Below, piece after piece: positions 10,933 through 19,242 of a stretch of 64,000 nt of DNA (position 1 is the stretch's first letter; every line of letters starts with the position of its first letter). The stretch is from Gammaproteobacteria bacterium (GTDB lineage Bacteria; Pseudomonadota; Gammaproteobacteria; Xanthomonadales; SZUA-36). The translations under genes and the position numbers were made by a program. Where the stretch lies: the NCBI GenBank assembly GCA_030428105.1, contig JAUIBE010000001.1:62001-126000 (forward strand), given 5' to 3'. A model generated the notes under the pieces. That model was not told the DNA's origin and made no database searches. It saw only the letters and a list, made by a program, of their open reading frames with translations.

Positions 10933-11353
10933 AAAGCGCCTGTGCGCGTTGCGCAAACTCGCCCACCATGCGCTCGGTAACCCGGGCGAAGCCGCGTCGA
11001 AAAGCGCTGGACAACAGCGAGCTGGAGAATTCGAACTCCAGGCTCAAGCTGACCTTGCAGCCGTCATCACCAAGCGGCTCAAACTTCCATGACCCTGCCA
11101 GGCTGCGGAACGGCCCTTCCACCAGCGACATCACCAGCACTTCGCCCGGAACCAGGCGGTTGCGGGTGGTGAACTGCTGGGTGAGCCCGCCCACCGTCAC
11201 CCACAGGCTGGCCAGCTGTTGCTGCTCGTCCTGTTCGTGCACCTCGGCATCGCTGCACCAGCTAAGAAACTGCGGGTATGCGGGCACGTCGTGCACCAGT
11301 CGGTACACATCAAGCGGCGAATACGGAAGAAGCGCGAAACGGTCTATCTGCAT
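10925..11353 (-). CDS. ratA: RatA/Coq10-type START-domain protein
   Basis: 142 aa from ATG 11351-11353 (MQIDRFALLPYSPLDVYRLV). A polyketide-cyclase/START fold: DVPAYPQFLSWC, a central beta sheet, and the final helix RVTERMVGEFAQRAQALYG. Members help ubiquinone function (Coq10-like); E. coli RatA was also described as a ribosome association toxin, a role that is disputed. The longer open frame upstream crosses the intergenic region and is not supported. Divergent from smpB, overlapping rnfH. Confidence 0.92.
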   Translation of the reverse strand: MQIDRFALLPYSPLDVYRLVHDVPAYPQFLSWCSDAEVHEQDEQQQLASLWVTVGGLTQQFTTRNRLVPGEVLVMSLVEGPFRSLAGSWKFEPLGDDGCKVSLSLEFEFSSSLLSSAFRRGFARVTERMVGEFAQRAQALYG

Positions 11354-11494
11354 GTGGGTGACATTCAAACAAGCTGGCTCAGCCGCAGAACAGCGGTGGG
11401 GCAAGGATAGCATGTCGTTCACCGGGCCTATAGAATGTCGCGTCCCCGGCCACGCGATCGAATGGATGCGGGGCAAGAGCAAAACCGAACAGAG

Positions 11495-11968
11495 ATGAAC
11501 CAGCAGCAAGGCACAGGCAAAAAAACCATCGCGGTCAACAAGCGCGCCCGCTTCGAGTTTCATGTTGATGAACGCATCGAGGCCGGTATTGCGCTGGAGG
11601 GCTGGGAGGTTAAATCACTGCGCGAAGGAAAAGTGCAGTTCACGGACAGCTATGTCCTGCTGAAAGACGGCGAGGCCTACCTGTTTGGCTGCCATATCGA
11701 GCCGCTGCAAACCGCTTCGACCCATATCCACCCGGACCCCACCCGGACACGCAAGCTGCTGATGCACCGCCGCGAAATTGACCAGCTGATTGGCATGGTC
11801 GACCGCAAGGGCTTCGCCCTTATTCCCACCGCCCTGTATTTTTCTCGCGGACGCGTAAAAGTGGAGATCGGCGTGGCGCGCGGCAAGAAGCAGCATGACA
11901 AGCGCAAGGTGGTGAAAGACCGCGAGTGGAGCCGCGACAAAGCGCGCATCATGAAACACAACCGCTAG
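11495..11968 (+). CDS. smpB: tmRNA-binding protein SmpB
   Basis: Brings tmRNA to stalled ribosomes for trans-translation. 157 aa from ATG 11495 ([20 protein letters not shown]). Core motifs: [38 protein letters not shown], and the basic C-terminal tail [15 protein letters not shown]. Immediately followed by its RNA partner ssrA. Confidence 0.97.
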   Translation: MNQQQGTGKKTIAVNKRARFEFHVDERIEAGIALEGWEVKSLREGKVQFTDSYVLLKDGEAYLFGCHIEPLQTASTHIHPDPTRTRKLLMHRREIDQLIGMVDRKGFALIPTALYFSRGRVKVEIGVARGKKQHDKRKVVKDREWSRDKARIMKHNR

Positions 11969-11989
11969 CGTTGTGCGCAGGTTCCAGGC

Positions 11990-12018
11990 AAGACAACGGA
12001 ACCCGCGAGCGGTAAAAT
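11990..12018 (+). promoter_or_regulatory. Probable ssrA promoter
   Basis: TAAAAT (12013-12018) is preceded at 17 bases by AAGACA (11990-11995). It lies about 21 bases before the tmRNA 5' end, right after the smpB stop. Confidence 0.45.
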
Positions 12019-12039
12019 AGTCTGATCTACACAAGCTTT

Positions 12040-12399
12040 GGGGGCGACCTGGTTTCGACGCGGGTAGCAAAACCCAAGGTGCATGCCGAGCTGCATTCAA
12101 CTCGTAAAACTGGTTGCAAACTTTTAGTTGCCAATGATGACAACTACGCACTAGCAGCTTAAAAACCTGCGTAGAGCCTTCCGCCCGCTGCGTGCCCGTA
12201 CGCGCGGATCACGGGAGTCGACCCATACGGGATCGCGATGAAGCACGCCTGGTGTGGATTCGTTAAAACTTATCCAGGCTCGTGGTTGGTCTTCCCTGCC
12301 TTTCGGGTAGCCCGCCACTAAATAAATAGAAAGGATAAGCATGTAGAGCCGAGGGCGGAGTGCTTGCGGACGCGAGTTCGATTCTCGCCGCCTCCACCA
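12040..12399 (+). ncRNA. ssrA: Transfer-messenger RNA (tmRNA)
   Basis: Rescues stalled ribosomes and tags the nascent protein. The 5' end GGGGGCG pairs with CGCCTCC before ACCA at 12396-12399, forming a 7-bp acceptor stem with one G-U pair; CCA is encoded. The T-arm GAGTTCGATTCTC is at the 3' end. The tag frame runs from 12130 to 12162 and reads ANDDNYALAA then TAA, with GCC as resume codon. Length 360 nt is normal for a one-piece tmRNA. Confidence 0.98.
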
Positions 12400-12402
12400 A
12401 AT

Positions 12403-12442
12403 AAAAAACCCGGACCGACGAATATCGGCCCGGGTTTTTTTT
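12403..12442 (+). terminator. Rho-independent terminator after ssrA
   Basis: AAACCCGG-a-CCGA, loop, TCGG-c-CCGGGTTT followed by a run of eight T. Because it also has an A-run on the left it can end the convergent DUF4124 gene transcript from the other side. Confidence 0.92.
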
Positions 12443-12450
12443 GTCCGGGA

Positions 12451-13023
12451 TTACTGCAGCCTGGCTTCGGCTTCAGCAATCAACGCGTCGTACTCGGAAA
12501 GAATGTCCAGCTTGTTGGATTCCAGTGCGGAAATCTGCGCCAGCAGTTCCTGCTGGGTGTCGCTGGCCAGCCCGGAGCTGGCGTCCGCTTGCTGTCGAAG
12601 CGTGGAAAGCTGGTTGTCGATCTCGCTGATCTGTTGCTGGCGCTGCGTTTTCAGCATGGCCAGGAAGTCAGTGAGGTATTGCTCATCGGTAGAGCCGATG
12701 GTGGCCGGATCGCCCGGCATGGATGTGTCTTGCGAGACGGGCGGCGCTGCGGCCGGATCCCCGGCATCAGCAGGTGGGGGTTCATACCCATCGATCGGCG
12801 CCGCGAACTCGTCGTCCACGGGTGGTGCGGCAACATCGCCCCCTACACCGCGCGTATCCATCACGACACCCTGCACCTGTATCTCCTCGGCACCGTCGCC
12901 ACAGGGCATATCGGAAAACTCGATACCCGCCGCCGTCTGGCAGCGATAAACCTGTGCCTGCAGTGCGAAAGGAGCCGTCAACAGGGCCGCGGCACAAAAC
13001 GTTGCACAAAATCCTTTTGGCAT
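12451..13023 (-). CDS. Exported DUF4124-type protein with coiled coil
   Basis: 190 aa from MPKGFCATFC. A signal peptide ends near ALQA; it is followed by a DUF4124-like segment (VYRCQTAAGIEFSDMPCG), a Pro/Ala/Asp-rich linker and a C-terminal coiled coil (QQQISEIDNQLSTLRQQ and onward). The two cysteines of the short domain probably form a disulfide in the periplasm. Function unknown. Convergent with ssrA and last in a minus-strand run, separated from the M28 peptidase by 93 bases with a TATACT element. Confidence 0.75.
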   Translation of the reverse strand: MPKGFCATFCAAALLTAPFALQAQVYRCQTAAGIEFSDMPCGDGAEEIQVQGVVMDTRGVGGDVAAPPVDDEFAAPIDGYEPPPADAGDPAAAPPVSQDTSMPGDPATIGSTDEQYLTDFLAMLKTQRQQQISEIDNQLSTLRQQADASSGLASDTQQELLAQISALESNKLDILSEYDALIAEAEARLQ

Positions 13024-13116
13024 TGTTCCCTTTCCCATAACAAATCAGTTATTTGGAGCGTGAGTATAACATTGGGCTTGAGATCAATTCAGCCGTCCGT
13101 AGACCAAACGAAGCCG

Positions 13117-15462
13117 TTAGTCCGCCGGCAACTGAAATTCGGCCACGATTTCCGAGCGCGAACCGTGGAAAATTGGCTGTGCATCAGCCGGCCAGGCAGC
13201 CCTGAAATCGTTGACCAGTGCGGCCGGAAACGGCTGGCGAACGGTAACGGCGAATGGAAATGCGGCGCTGCTCTGGCTGAACAATTGCACGGTCAATTCT
13301 TCCGCCGGGTATGCCACTTGCAACGCGCGCGCAGGCCCTCGCTTGCCGGCTTCGGCATGATCCAGCGCAGTCACGCCTTCAACCAAGACGCGGTGCACGC
13401 CGGCCGATTCGGGAAATGAAAGCACCAGTTGCTCCGACTCCGCGGGGGTGCGAACGACCAGGGTGAGCCGTTGCGCCGAACCTTCAGCTTCCTGGCTGCG
13501 GCCGGTAACGGCCACCTCGGGGCCTGCCAGGGCCTGGTGGTTCACCGGAATGGCGTACCGTTCCACCTGGCCGCTGCCACCGTAGGGCCGCACGTTTCGG
13601 GTGGCGTAGCGTGATGGCACATCCTGGGGCACCAGGTTCATCACCTCGGTATACGAGCGATCGGCGGTGGCACCGGGTGTCTCGAGGTAAACCAGCGCAT
13701 CGCCCTGCTCCGCCCCCTGGCGATACACCAGGTTCATGCCGCGCGGGCGGTCGGGCTGAAAGCCAGGCATTAGCTGGTGGATCAGGGCAATGGCCGCTAC
13801 CACGCCGGCCAGCACGAATGCCGGCCGCCAGTCGGGAATGGGGTCTTTGTAGCGGGCAAAACAGGCCGGCAGGATCAGGATCAGGGGCAGCGCGAGGGTG
13901 GCGGCCTTCAGGTGCGCCAGTTCAAAGGACAGCACCACGTCGAGCAGGAAGAAGTGGTAAAAACCCATGTAACAGGCCAGCGCAAAGCCGAAGGTGGTGG
14001 CCAGCACCAGCTTGCGCCTGGCGCGCCAGCGGAAAACGTCCAGCAGCATGCCAATCACGAACGCCGCCATCGGGATCAGGGCGATAAAACTCGCTGCCGC
14101 CAGTTTGAAATCGAGCCAGAAAGCCAGCCCCGCCACCGCCGACCAGCAAACGATGGTGGCCGCGCCGAATGTCACCCGGTGGGCAAACAGCTTGCAACAC
14201 ATCCAGACCACCAGCGCACACAAGGCAATGATGGCCAGGCGCCCTGCCCAGGGGTTGGGGTGTTCAATGGCGTTGGTTTCCACCCAGTGCCCCAGGGGCC
14301 AGCTTAGCGCCAGAGCCCCCCCGCCAAGAAGCACCAGCGCCGTGACGACCGAAACGATGGCCCAGAAGATCGCCGCGGGGCGAAGCTGCGTCTTGCACGC
14401 AATCACCACCCCGATCAGCAACAGCACGGTAAGCACCATGGTGACCCCGCTGGCAATGCTTTGCGGGTAGTGCCACAGCAGGTGGCCGAAGGCGTCGATA
14501 TACGCAGCGTCTTCACGTGCATGTAGATCAGCGATATCGCGGTCGGCCAGCGCCAGCAGCATCGACCAGGCGTTCTGTCCGTGGTGCTGCAGGCTGCCCC
14601 TGTCCAGGTGGTCGAGGTCGTCCAGGCTGGAGTGATACACCGCCACCCCGCCGCTAAAGGCGAAATTCAGCCCCTGGACACCGCGCTCCTTGTACACCGA
14701 GTAATCGGTGTCGTTGGGCATCCGCTTGTACACCTCGAAAGCAAGGGAATTGGCGACCGGGCGTTCCAGGTTTTTCGACAGGATACGGATCAGGCTGCGA
14801 TTGCCGTCACCGGTCTCGAACATGGAGCTTGGGCCGGTCACCCCGCGCGCCTCGAGGTTGATCACCGCGGCCACCCGCGAGAACGCGGGATGGTATTCGG
14901 CAAAGGCGTGGGCGCCGATCAGCCCCAGTTCTTCGCCATCCGTGATCAGGAAAATGATGTCGTTGCGAAACTCCGCAAGCCGCGCCGCCATGCGCGCGAT
15001 TTCAAGCACCGCGGCGGTACCTGCGCCATCGTCGGCCGCACCTGGACTGGTCCAACTGCTGTCGTAGTGGGCAGTGACGAGGATAGCTTTGTCACTGGCC
15101 GCGCCCGGCTTGACCGCGATGATGTTCTGCACATCGGCGCAACTGCCGAAGCGTGGATTGCAATGGAACAGGGACTGCACTTCGGGCTGGTAGCCCTCGG
15201 CGCTGAGAAAGTTTTCGATGCGCTGGCGCACCGCCAGGTTGGCGGTTGAGCCAGCCACGTGCGGCACCGGCTCCGGCAACAGGGTGGTGAGAATGGTCCA
15301 CGCCCGGTCGGCGGAAAACTCGTCCTGGGCAATGGCGGCGCTACGCGGCGCCGGCGGACGCAGGCAAATGACCAGCGCAATGACCACTGCCACCGCGATG
15401 ATCACCAACGCGGCGGGATGCACCAGTGCGTCCAGTGCACGCCGATTATCCCTGCGCCCCAT
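13117..15462 (-). CDS. Membrane-bound M28 family metallopeptidase
   Basis: 781 aa. One N-terminal membrane helix (about 16-34), then a di-zinc M28 aminopeptidase domain facing the periplasm: HYDS (132-135), AADDGAG (142-148), DGEELG (175-180) and a later zinc-ligand region INLEARGV. The middle has about eight membrane segments, and the C-terminus is a soluble beta-rich domain. This is the layout of endoplasmic reticulum metallopeptidase-like (Fxna-type) M28 proteins. Substrate unknown. It lies 83 bases downstream of dctM. Confidence 0.88.
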   Translation of the reverse strand: MGRRDNRRALDALVHPAALVIIAVAVVIALVICLRPPAPRSAAIAQDEFSADRAWTILTTLLPEPVPHVAGSTANLAVRQRIENFLSAEGYQPEVQSLFHCNPRFGSCADVQNIIAVKPGAASDKAILVTAHYDSSWTSPGAADDGAGTAAVLEIARMAARLAEFRNDIIFLITDGEELGLIGAHAFAEYHPAFSRVAAVINLEARGVTGPSSMFETGDGNRSLIRILSKNLERPVANSLAFEVYKRMPNDTDYSVYKERGVQGLNFAFSGGVAVYHSSLDDLDHLDRGSLQHHGQNAWSMLLALADRDIADLHAREDAAYIDAFGHLLWHYPQSIASGVTMVLTVLLLIGVVIACKTQLRPAAIFWAIVSVVTALVLLGGGALALSWPLGHWVETNAIEHPNPWAGRLAIIALCALVVWMCCKLFAHRVTFGAATIVCWSAVAGLAFWLDFKLAAASFIALIPMAAFVIGMLLDVFRWRARRKLVLATTFGFALACYMGFYHFFLLDVVLSFELAHLKAATLALPLILILPACFARYKDPIPDWRPAFVLAGVVAAIALIHQLMPGFQPDRPRGMNLVYRQGAEQGDALVYLETPGATADRSYTEVMNLVPQDVPSRYATRNVRPYGGSGQVERYAIPVNHQALAGPEVAVTGRSQEAEGSAQRLTLVVRTPAESEQLVLSFPESAGVHRVLVEGVTALDHAEAGKRGPARALQVAYPAEELTVQLFSQSSAAFPFAVTVRQPFPAALVNDFRAAWPADAQPIFHGSRSEIVAEFQLPAD

Positions 15463-15545
15463 GACTCTCCCTTCCCCCGAAAATGCCGGCCCTGACCCTT
15501 ACTGTAGCCGTTCGCAGAATCGATGCAAAGCGGCGCCTGAACGCC

Positions 15546-16796
15546 CTATCCGATCAACGCCAGTGACAACCATGGCCAGAACGTGATGAGCAGGACGGAA
15601 ATCATCAGGATGAAGAAAAACGGCAGGGTATCCAGGTAAATGGCGACAATCGGCCGGTCAAAGCGGTAACTGGCGATAAACAGGTTCAACCCGACCGGCG
15701 GCGTGATGTAGCCCAGCTGCATGGTCGCCAGGAAAATGATGCCCAGGTGAACCGGGTCCACCCCGAACTGCAGCGCCACCGGCAGCATCAGCGGCACCAC
15801 CAGGACGATGGCCGAGAAGATGTCCAGGATAGCGCCCAGCATCAGCAGGAACAGCAGCAGCAACACCAGGAAAGACCACTGGCCATCAACCCATTGGCTG
15901 ATGGTGGCCAGCAGTTTCTGCGGCACGCCGGTGTCGATCATGTAATTGGTCGAGGCCAGCGACATGCCGAGAATGAGCAGGATACCGCCCACCAGCACCA
16001 TCGATTCGCGAATGATGCGCGGCAGTTTCTTGAACTTGATCTCGCGCAGGATAAAAACGTCCACGATCAGCACGTACAGCGCGGTGACCGAGGCGGCCTC
16101 GGAAATGGCGAAATAGCCGCTGTAAATCCCGCCCAGGACGACGATCGGCAGCGGGATTTCCCAGCGCGCCTCCCACAGCGCGGTGCGAACCTCGCGCCAG
16201 GAAAAATCAGACAACGGCACGCGAATGGCGCGGTTCTTCCACACGCTGTAACCGGAGAGCAACACGAGCATGAGGAATCCGGGTAGCACGCCGGCCAGGA
16301 ACAGCTTCTCGATGCTGATTTCCGCCACCACGCCGTACAGGATTAACGGCAGCGACGGCGCAAACAGCAGGCCCAGGCTGCCCGCCGAGGTGATCAACCC
16401 CAGGTTGAATCGCTCGGGGTAACCGGCCTCGTTCAGCGCCGGGAACAGCAAGGCGCCAAGCGCAATGATGGTTACCCCGGAAGCGCCGGTGAAGGCGGTA
16501 AAAAAGGCGCAGGCTGCCAATGAAACAATTGCCAACCCGGCCGGCATCCACCCCATCAAGGCACGGGTCACGCGCACCAGGCGTCGGGGTGCACCGCTTT
16601 CGCTGAGCAGGTAGCCGGCGAAGGTAAACAACGGAATGGCGATCAGCATGGGGATTTCGCCAATGCTGAAAAACTCGATGGCTATCGCCTGCAGGTCAAT
16701 GGCTTCCTTGTTGAAACCCCACATTGCGCTGGCGGCGATCACCGCGAACAACGGCGCCCCCAGCAGCGCCAGCACGCCAAGCAATATGGGAATCAC
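15546..16796 (-). CDS. dctM: TRAP transporter large membrane subunit DctM
   Basis: Sodium-driven permease subunit of a tripartite ATP-independent transporter. 416 aa from GTG 16794-16796 (MIPILLGVLALLGAPLF), which overlaps the dctQ stop by four bases (GTGA). About twelve membrane segments; PVGLNLFIASYRF near the C-terminus is typical of the family. An earlier in-frame start would lie inside dctQ and is less likely. Confidence 0.93.
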   Translation of the reverse strand: MIPILLGVLALLGAPLFAVIAASAMWGFNKEAIDLQAIAIEFFSIGEIPMLIAIPLFTFAGYLLSESGAPRRLVRVTRALMGWMPAGLAIVSLAACAFFTAFTGASGVTIIALGALLFPALNEAGYPERFNLGLITSAGSLGLLFAPSLPLILYGVVAEISIEKLFLAGVLPGFLMLVLLSGYSVWKNRAIRVPLSDFSWREVRTALWEARWEIPLPIVVLGGIYSGYFAISEAASVTALYVLIVDVFILREIKFKKLPRIIRESMVLVGGILLILGMSLASTNYMIDTGVPQKLLATISQWVDGQWSFLVLLLLFLLMLGAILDIFSAIVLVVPLMLPVALQFGVDPVHLGIIFLATMQLGYITPPVGLNLFIASYRFDRPIVAIYLDTLPFFFILMISVLLITFWPWLSLALIG

Positions 16797-17311
16797 AAGC
16801 CCGGCTCCGCTGCGCGCCGCCCGAACAAAGCCATGATGTCCTTGAAGCAATACAGCAGGTAGCGGTACGTCATCAGGCCAAAGCCCAGCGGCAGCACCAG
16901 TTGCAACAGCCAGGCCGGGGTATCGCCCAGCACGACATCGCCATACTCACGGGTGGTGAGTGCGAACTGCAGGCTGAACCAGGTGAGCAGGCCACAAATG
17001 CCCACGCTGAATGCGTGCGTCACCAGGCGCGCGACCGGAAGCACCCGCGGGCTGAGAAAATTGTCGAGCAGGTTGATGGCAATGTGCTTGTCGCTGCGGC
17101 TGGCTGCGACTGCGCCGGTGAGGGCAATCCACAACACCAGCATGCGCAGCACTTCGTCCGACCAGAAGAAGCCGATGTCAAAAAAGTTGCGCAGCAGGAT
17201 TTGTGCGGCCGACAGGCCAATCATGCCCAGCAGCAGCAACAGCAACAGGACGTTCTCGATGGCTTCCCCGAACTTGCCCAGGGCATCCAGGCTGCGGCTG
17301 AGGCCGGACAC
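16793..17311 (-). CDS. dctQ: TRAP transporter small membrane subunit DctQ
   Basis: 172 aa with four membrane helices. The motif WSDEVLRMLVLWIALTGAV is the usual DctQ core. It starts five bases after dctP and overlaps dctM by four bases, so P, Q and M should be made together. Confidence 0.92.
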   Translation of the reverse strand: MSGLSRSLDALGKFGEAIENVLLLLLLLGMIGLSAAQILLRNFFDIGFFWSDEVLRMLVLWIALTGAVAASRSDKHIAINLLDNFLSPRVLPVARLVTHAFSVGICGLLTWFSLQFALTTREYGDVVLGDTPAWLLQLVLPLGFGLMTYRYLLYCFKDIMALFGRRAAEPGL

Positions 17312-17316
17312 CTGGC

Positions 17317-18348
17317 CTACTCGGCAGCGCCTGCGCGGTGGCGCGCGATGATTTCCTGCATCTGGTCAAACAGCGCCTGGTCAAAGGCGCCGGCGCTGGC
17401 CTGGGCCGCGTGGGAAGCTTCCACGGTGGTTCGCCACTCGGCGACCTGGCCGGCATCGGGCTGCACCATTTGCAGGCCACTGCCCACCAGCGCTTCCAGC
17501 GCATCGGTGTTTTCCGCCACGCCCCCGGCGTCAAACTGTTCGTAGACGGCGCCGAATACCTCGCGGACCACGCCCTGGTCGGCCTCACTCAGCCGTGAAA
17601 ACGCCTTCTTGTCGATAATCAATGCGGCGTAGACGTACGCAACCGGCAGGTCGGTGACGTACTTGAGGCGGGTATGCCACTGGAACACGATGGCGCCCAC
17701 TGGTGGTACTGCCACGCTGTCGAGCAGGTCGGTCTGCAAGCCGGTCAGCACATCGGTGATCGGCATCATCACGGGCGCAATGCCAAGCGCCTTGAAGGCG
17801 GCGAAAGAGATCTCGTCACCCTCGGGGGTCCAGGTTTTGCTGCCGGCAAAGTCGGCAATGCTTGTCAGCGGCTGGTTGGACATCAGGTAGGCGAATCCAC
17901 CGCCGGCCAGGCCAAAAGAAACATAGCCGGCCTCGTCCAGTCGACGCTGCAGTTCCGCGTCCATCTCCGCGCGTACCGCGTTGACTTCATCGACATTGTT
18001 GAACATCAGCGCCAGTGAATAGAGCATGGCGTCTTTCTGGAACACCGCCAGTTCGCCCGCGGTAAACGCGCCGCCGTGCAACTGCCCGGTGCGCATCTTA
18101 CGCTGGACCTGGCGCGCATTGCGGCCCTGTACGCCGCCGCCGTAGAGCTTGATTTCCACCCTGCCCTCGGTGCGTTCCTTGATCTGCTTTGCGCCTTCAC
18201 GCATTTTCACCATCCAGTCGGAACCCTCGGGAACGACGGTGGACAGCTTGAGCGTTTGCGCCTGCGCAGTCGACACGCCCAGCAGCAGCACGGCGCCCAA
18301 ACAAAGCGCGAGAAAATGATTCAGCCTAAAGCCGCGTTGAACAATCAT
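17317..18348 (-). CDS. dctP: TRAP transporter substrate-binding protein DctP
   Basis: Periplasmic solute receptor, 343 aa with a signal peptide ending in STAQA. The mature start TLKLSTVVPEGSDWMVKM and the central part SNQPLTSIADFAGSKTW match the DctP family. The family conserves an arginine that binds a substrate carboxylate; VPPVGAIVFQWHTRLKYVTD lies in the region of the ligand site. Substrate cannot be read from sequence. TatT upstream, DctQ downstream. Confidence 0.92.
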   Translation of the reverse strand: MIVQRGFRLNHFLALCLGAVLLLGVSTAQAQTLKLSTVVPEGSDWMVKMREGAKQIKERTEGRVEIKLYGGGVQGRNARQVQRKMRTGQLHGGAFTAGELAVFQKDAMLYSLALMFNNVDEVNAVRAEMDAELQRRLDEAGYVSFGLAGGGFAYLMSNQPLTSIADFAGSKTWTPEGDEISFAAFKALGIAPVMMPITDVLTGLQTDLLDSVAVPPVGAIVFQWHTRLKYVTDLPVAYVYAALIIDKKAFSRLSEADQGVVREVFGAVYEQFDAGGVAENTDALEALVGSGLQMVQPDAGQVAEWRTTVEASHAAQASAGAFDQALFDQMQEIIARHRAGAAE

Positions 18349-18369
18349 GGTGAAGCCTTTTTTGTTGAT

Positions 18370-19242
18370 TCAGAAGTAGTCGTCTGCAGATTCAAGCAGC
18401 GCCCTCGCCTCTTCCTGGGCCAGGGTATTGGTGAGTACAAATCCTCGCTGGTTGGGGTCTGCTTCGAGAACTTCGGTCAATAATTGATCGTGAAGTTCCC
18501 GCTCGTACAGCGTACGGGCGTAAAACTTTGCGTAGTCTACCTTGATGCTAAGGTCACGTTGACCCTGCGCGGAAAGCGCTTTCTCAAAGTGCGCTTTGCC
18601 GGCGTCGAAATCACCGCCCAGCGCCGGGGGACGGATGGTATTGAGCACCCCGAGGTATTGCTCGGTTTTTGCCGGGCGGAAATCGGGGTCCAGCGCCTGC
18701 ATGCGTTCCAGCGTGATGCGCACCTCCGGCAGGCGGGCAAGCGCCCCCCAATCGCCGGAGTGGGTGCGAATGTAGGCCATCTCGCTGAGCGCCAGGGTGT
18801 ACAGGGCGGGAACATCTTCCTTCTTGAACACCGACAGCCGGGCTTCATAGGTCTCGTAAGGCTGGTTCCAGATCTGGCAGCCGGCCTCGCGGGTGGCGCA
18901 CAGGGCGCGGCGGCCGTAATCGCGGGCGCGGGCGGTGAGCTTTTGCGCACGTTCCGGGTCGGCCACGAACACCACACCATACGCGGCATACAACTCCGAT
19001 GCCGCGGCCAACAGCGCGGGGTTGTCGGGTGAGTTCTCCACCATGCCGTCGAGCATCATCAGGAAGGCAGGGGCGCCATCGCGGACGATTTCCGGGTCGT
19101 CCTGGTTGAGCATCGCGGCGCTGATGCTGGAGGCCATTCCGGCCCCGGCATTGGAAACCACCGAGGAACAGGCGCCCAACCCCAGCAACAATGCCACCAC
19201 CAACGCCGCCACCAGTGCGGTCTGCATGCCCTTCAGCACCAT
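18370..19242 (-). CDS. TRAP-associated TPR lipoprotein TatT
   Basis: 290 aa from ATG 19240-19242. Signal peptide with lipobox LGAC (Cys25), then an all-helical region with degenerate TPR units. TatT proteins pair with TRAP transporters; in Treponema the trimer forms a pore-like body and is thought to channel hydrophobic ligands to the binding protein. The ATG overlaps the stop of the aldehyde dehydrogenase by one base (TAATG), tying transporter and enzyme into one operon. An upstream open frame inside the dehydrogenase gene is a shadow. Confidence 0.85.
   Translation of the reverse strand: MVLKGMQTALVAALVVALLLGLGACSSVVSNAGAGMASSISAAMLNQDDPEIVRDGAPAFLMMLDGMVENSPDNPALLAAASELYAAYGVVFVADPERAQKLTARARDYGRRALCATREAGCQIWNQPYETYEARLSVFKKEDVPALYTLALSEMAYIRTHSGDWGALARLPEVRITLERMQALDPDFRPAKTEQYLGVLNTIRPPALGGDFDAGKAHFEKALSAQGQRDLSIKVDYAKFYARTLYERELHDQLLTEVLEADPNQRGFVLTNTLAQEEARALLESADDYF

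Noticed and set aside
10639-11353. ratA-rnfH as a toxin-antitoxin pair
   Set aside because: Overlapping genes look like one, but RatA is a Coq10-type START protein in a conserved housekeeping neighbourhood, and RnfH is not a known antitoxin.
12040-12450. Integration site for an island at the ssrA 3' end
   Set aside because: No integrase, no repeated 3' end of ssrA and no change in composition; only a terminator follows.
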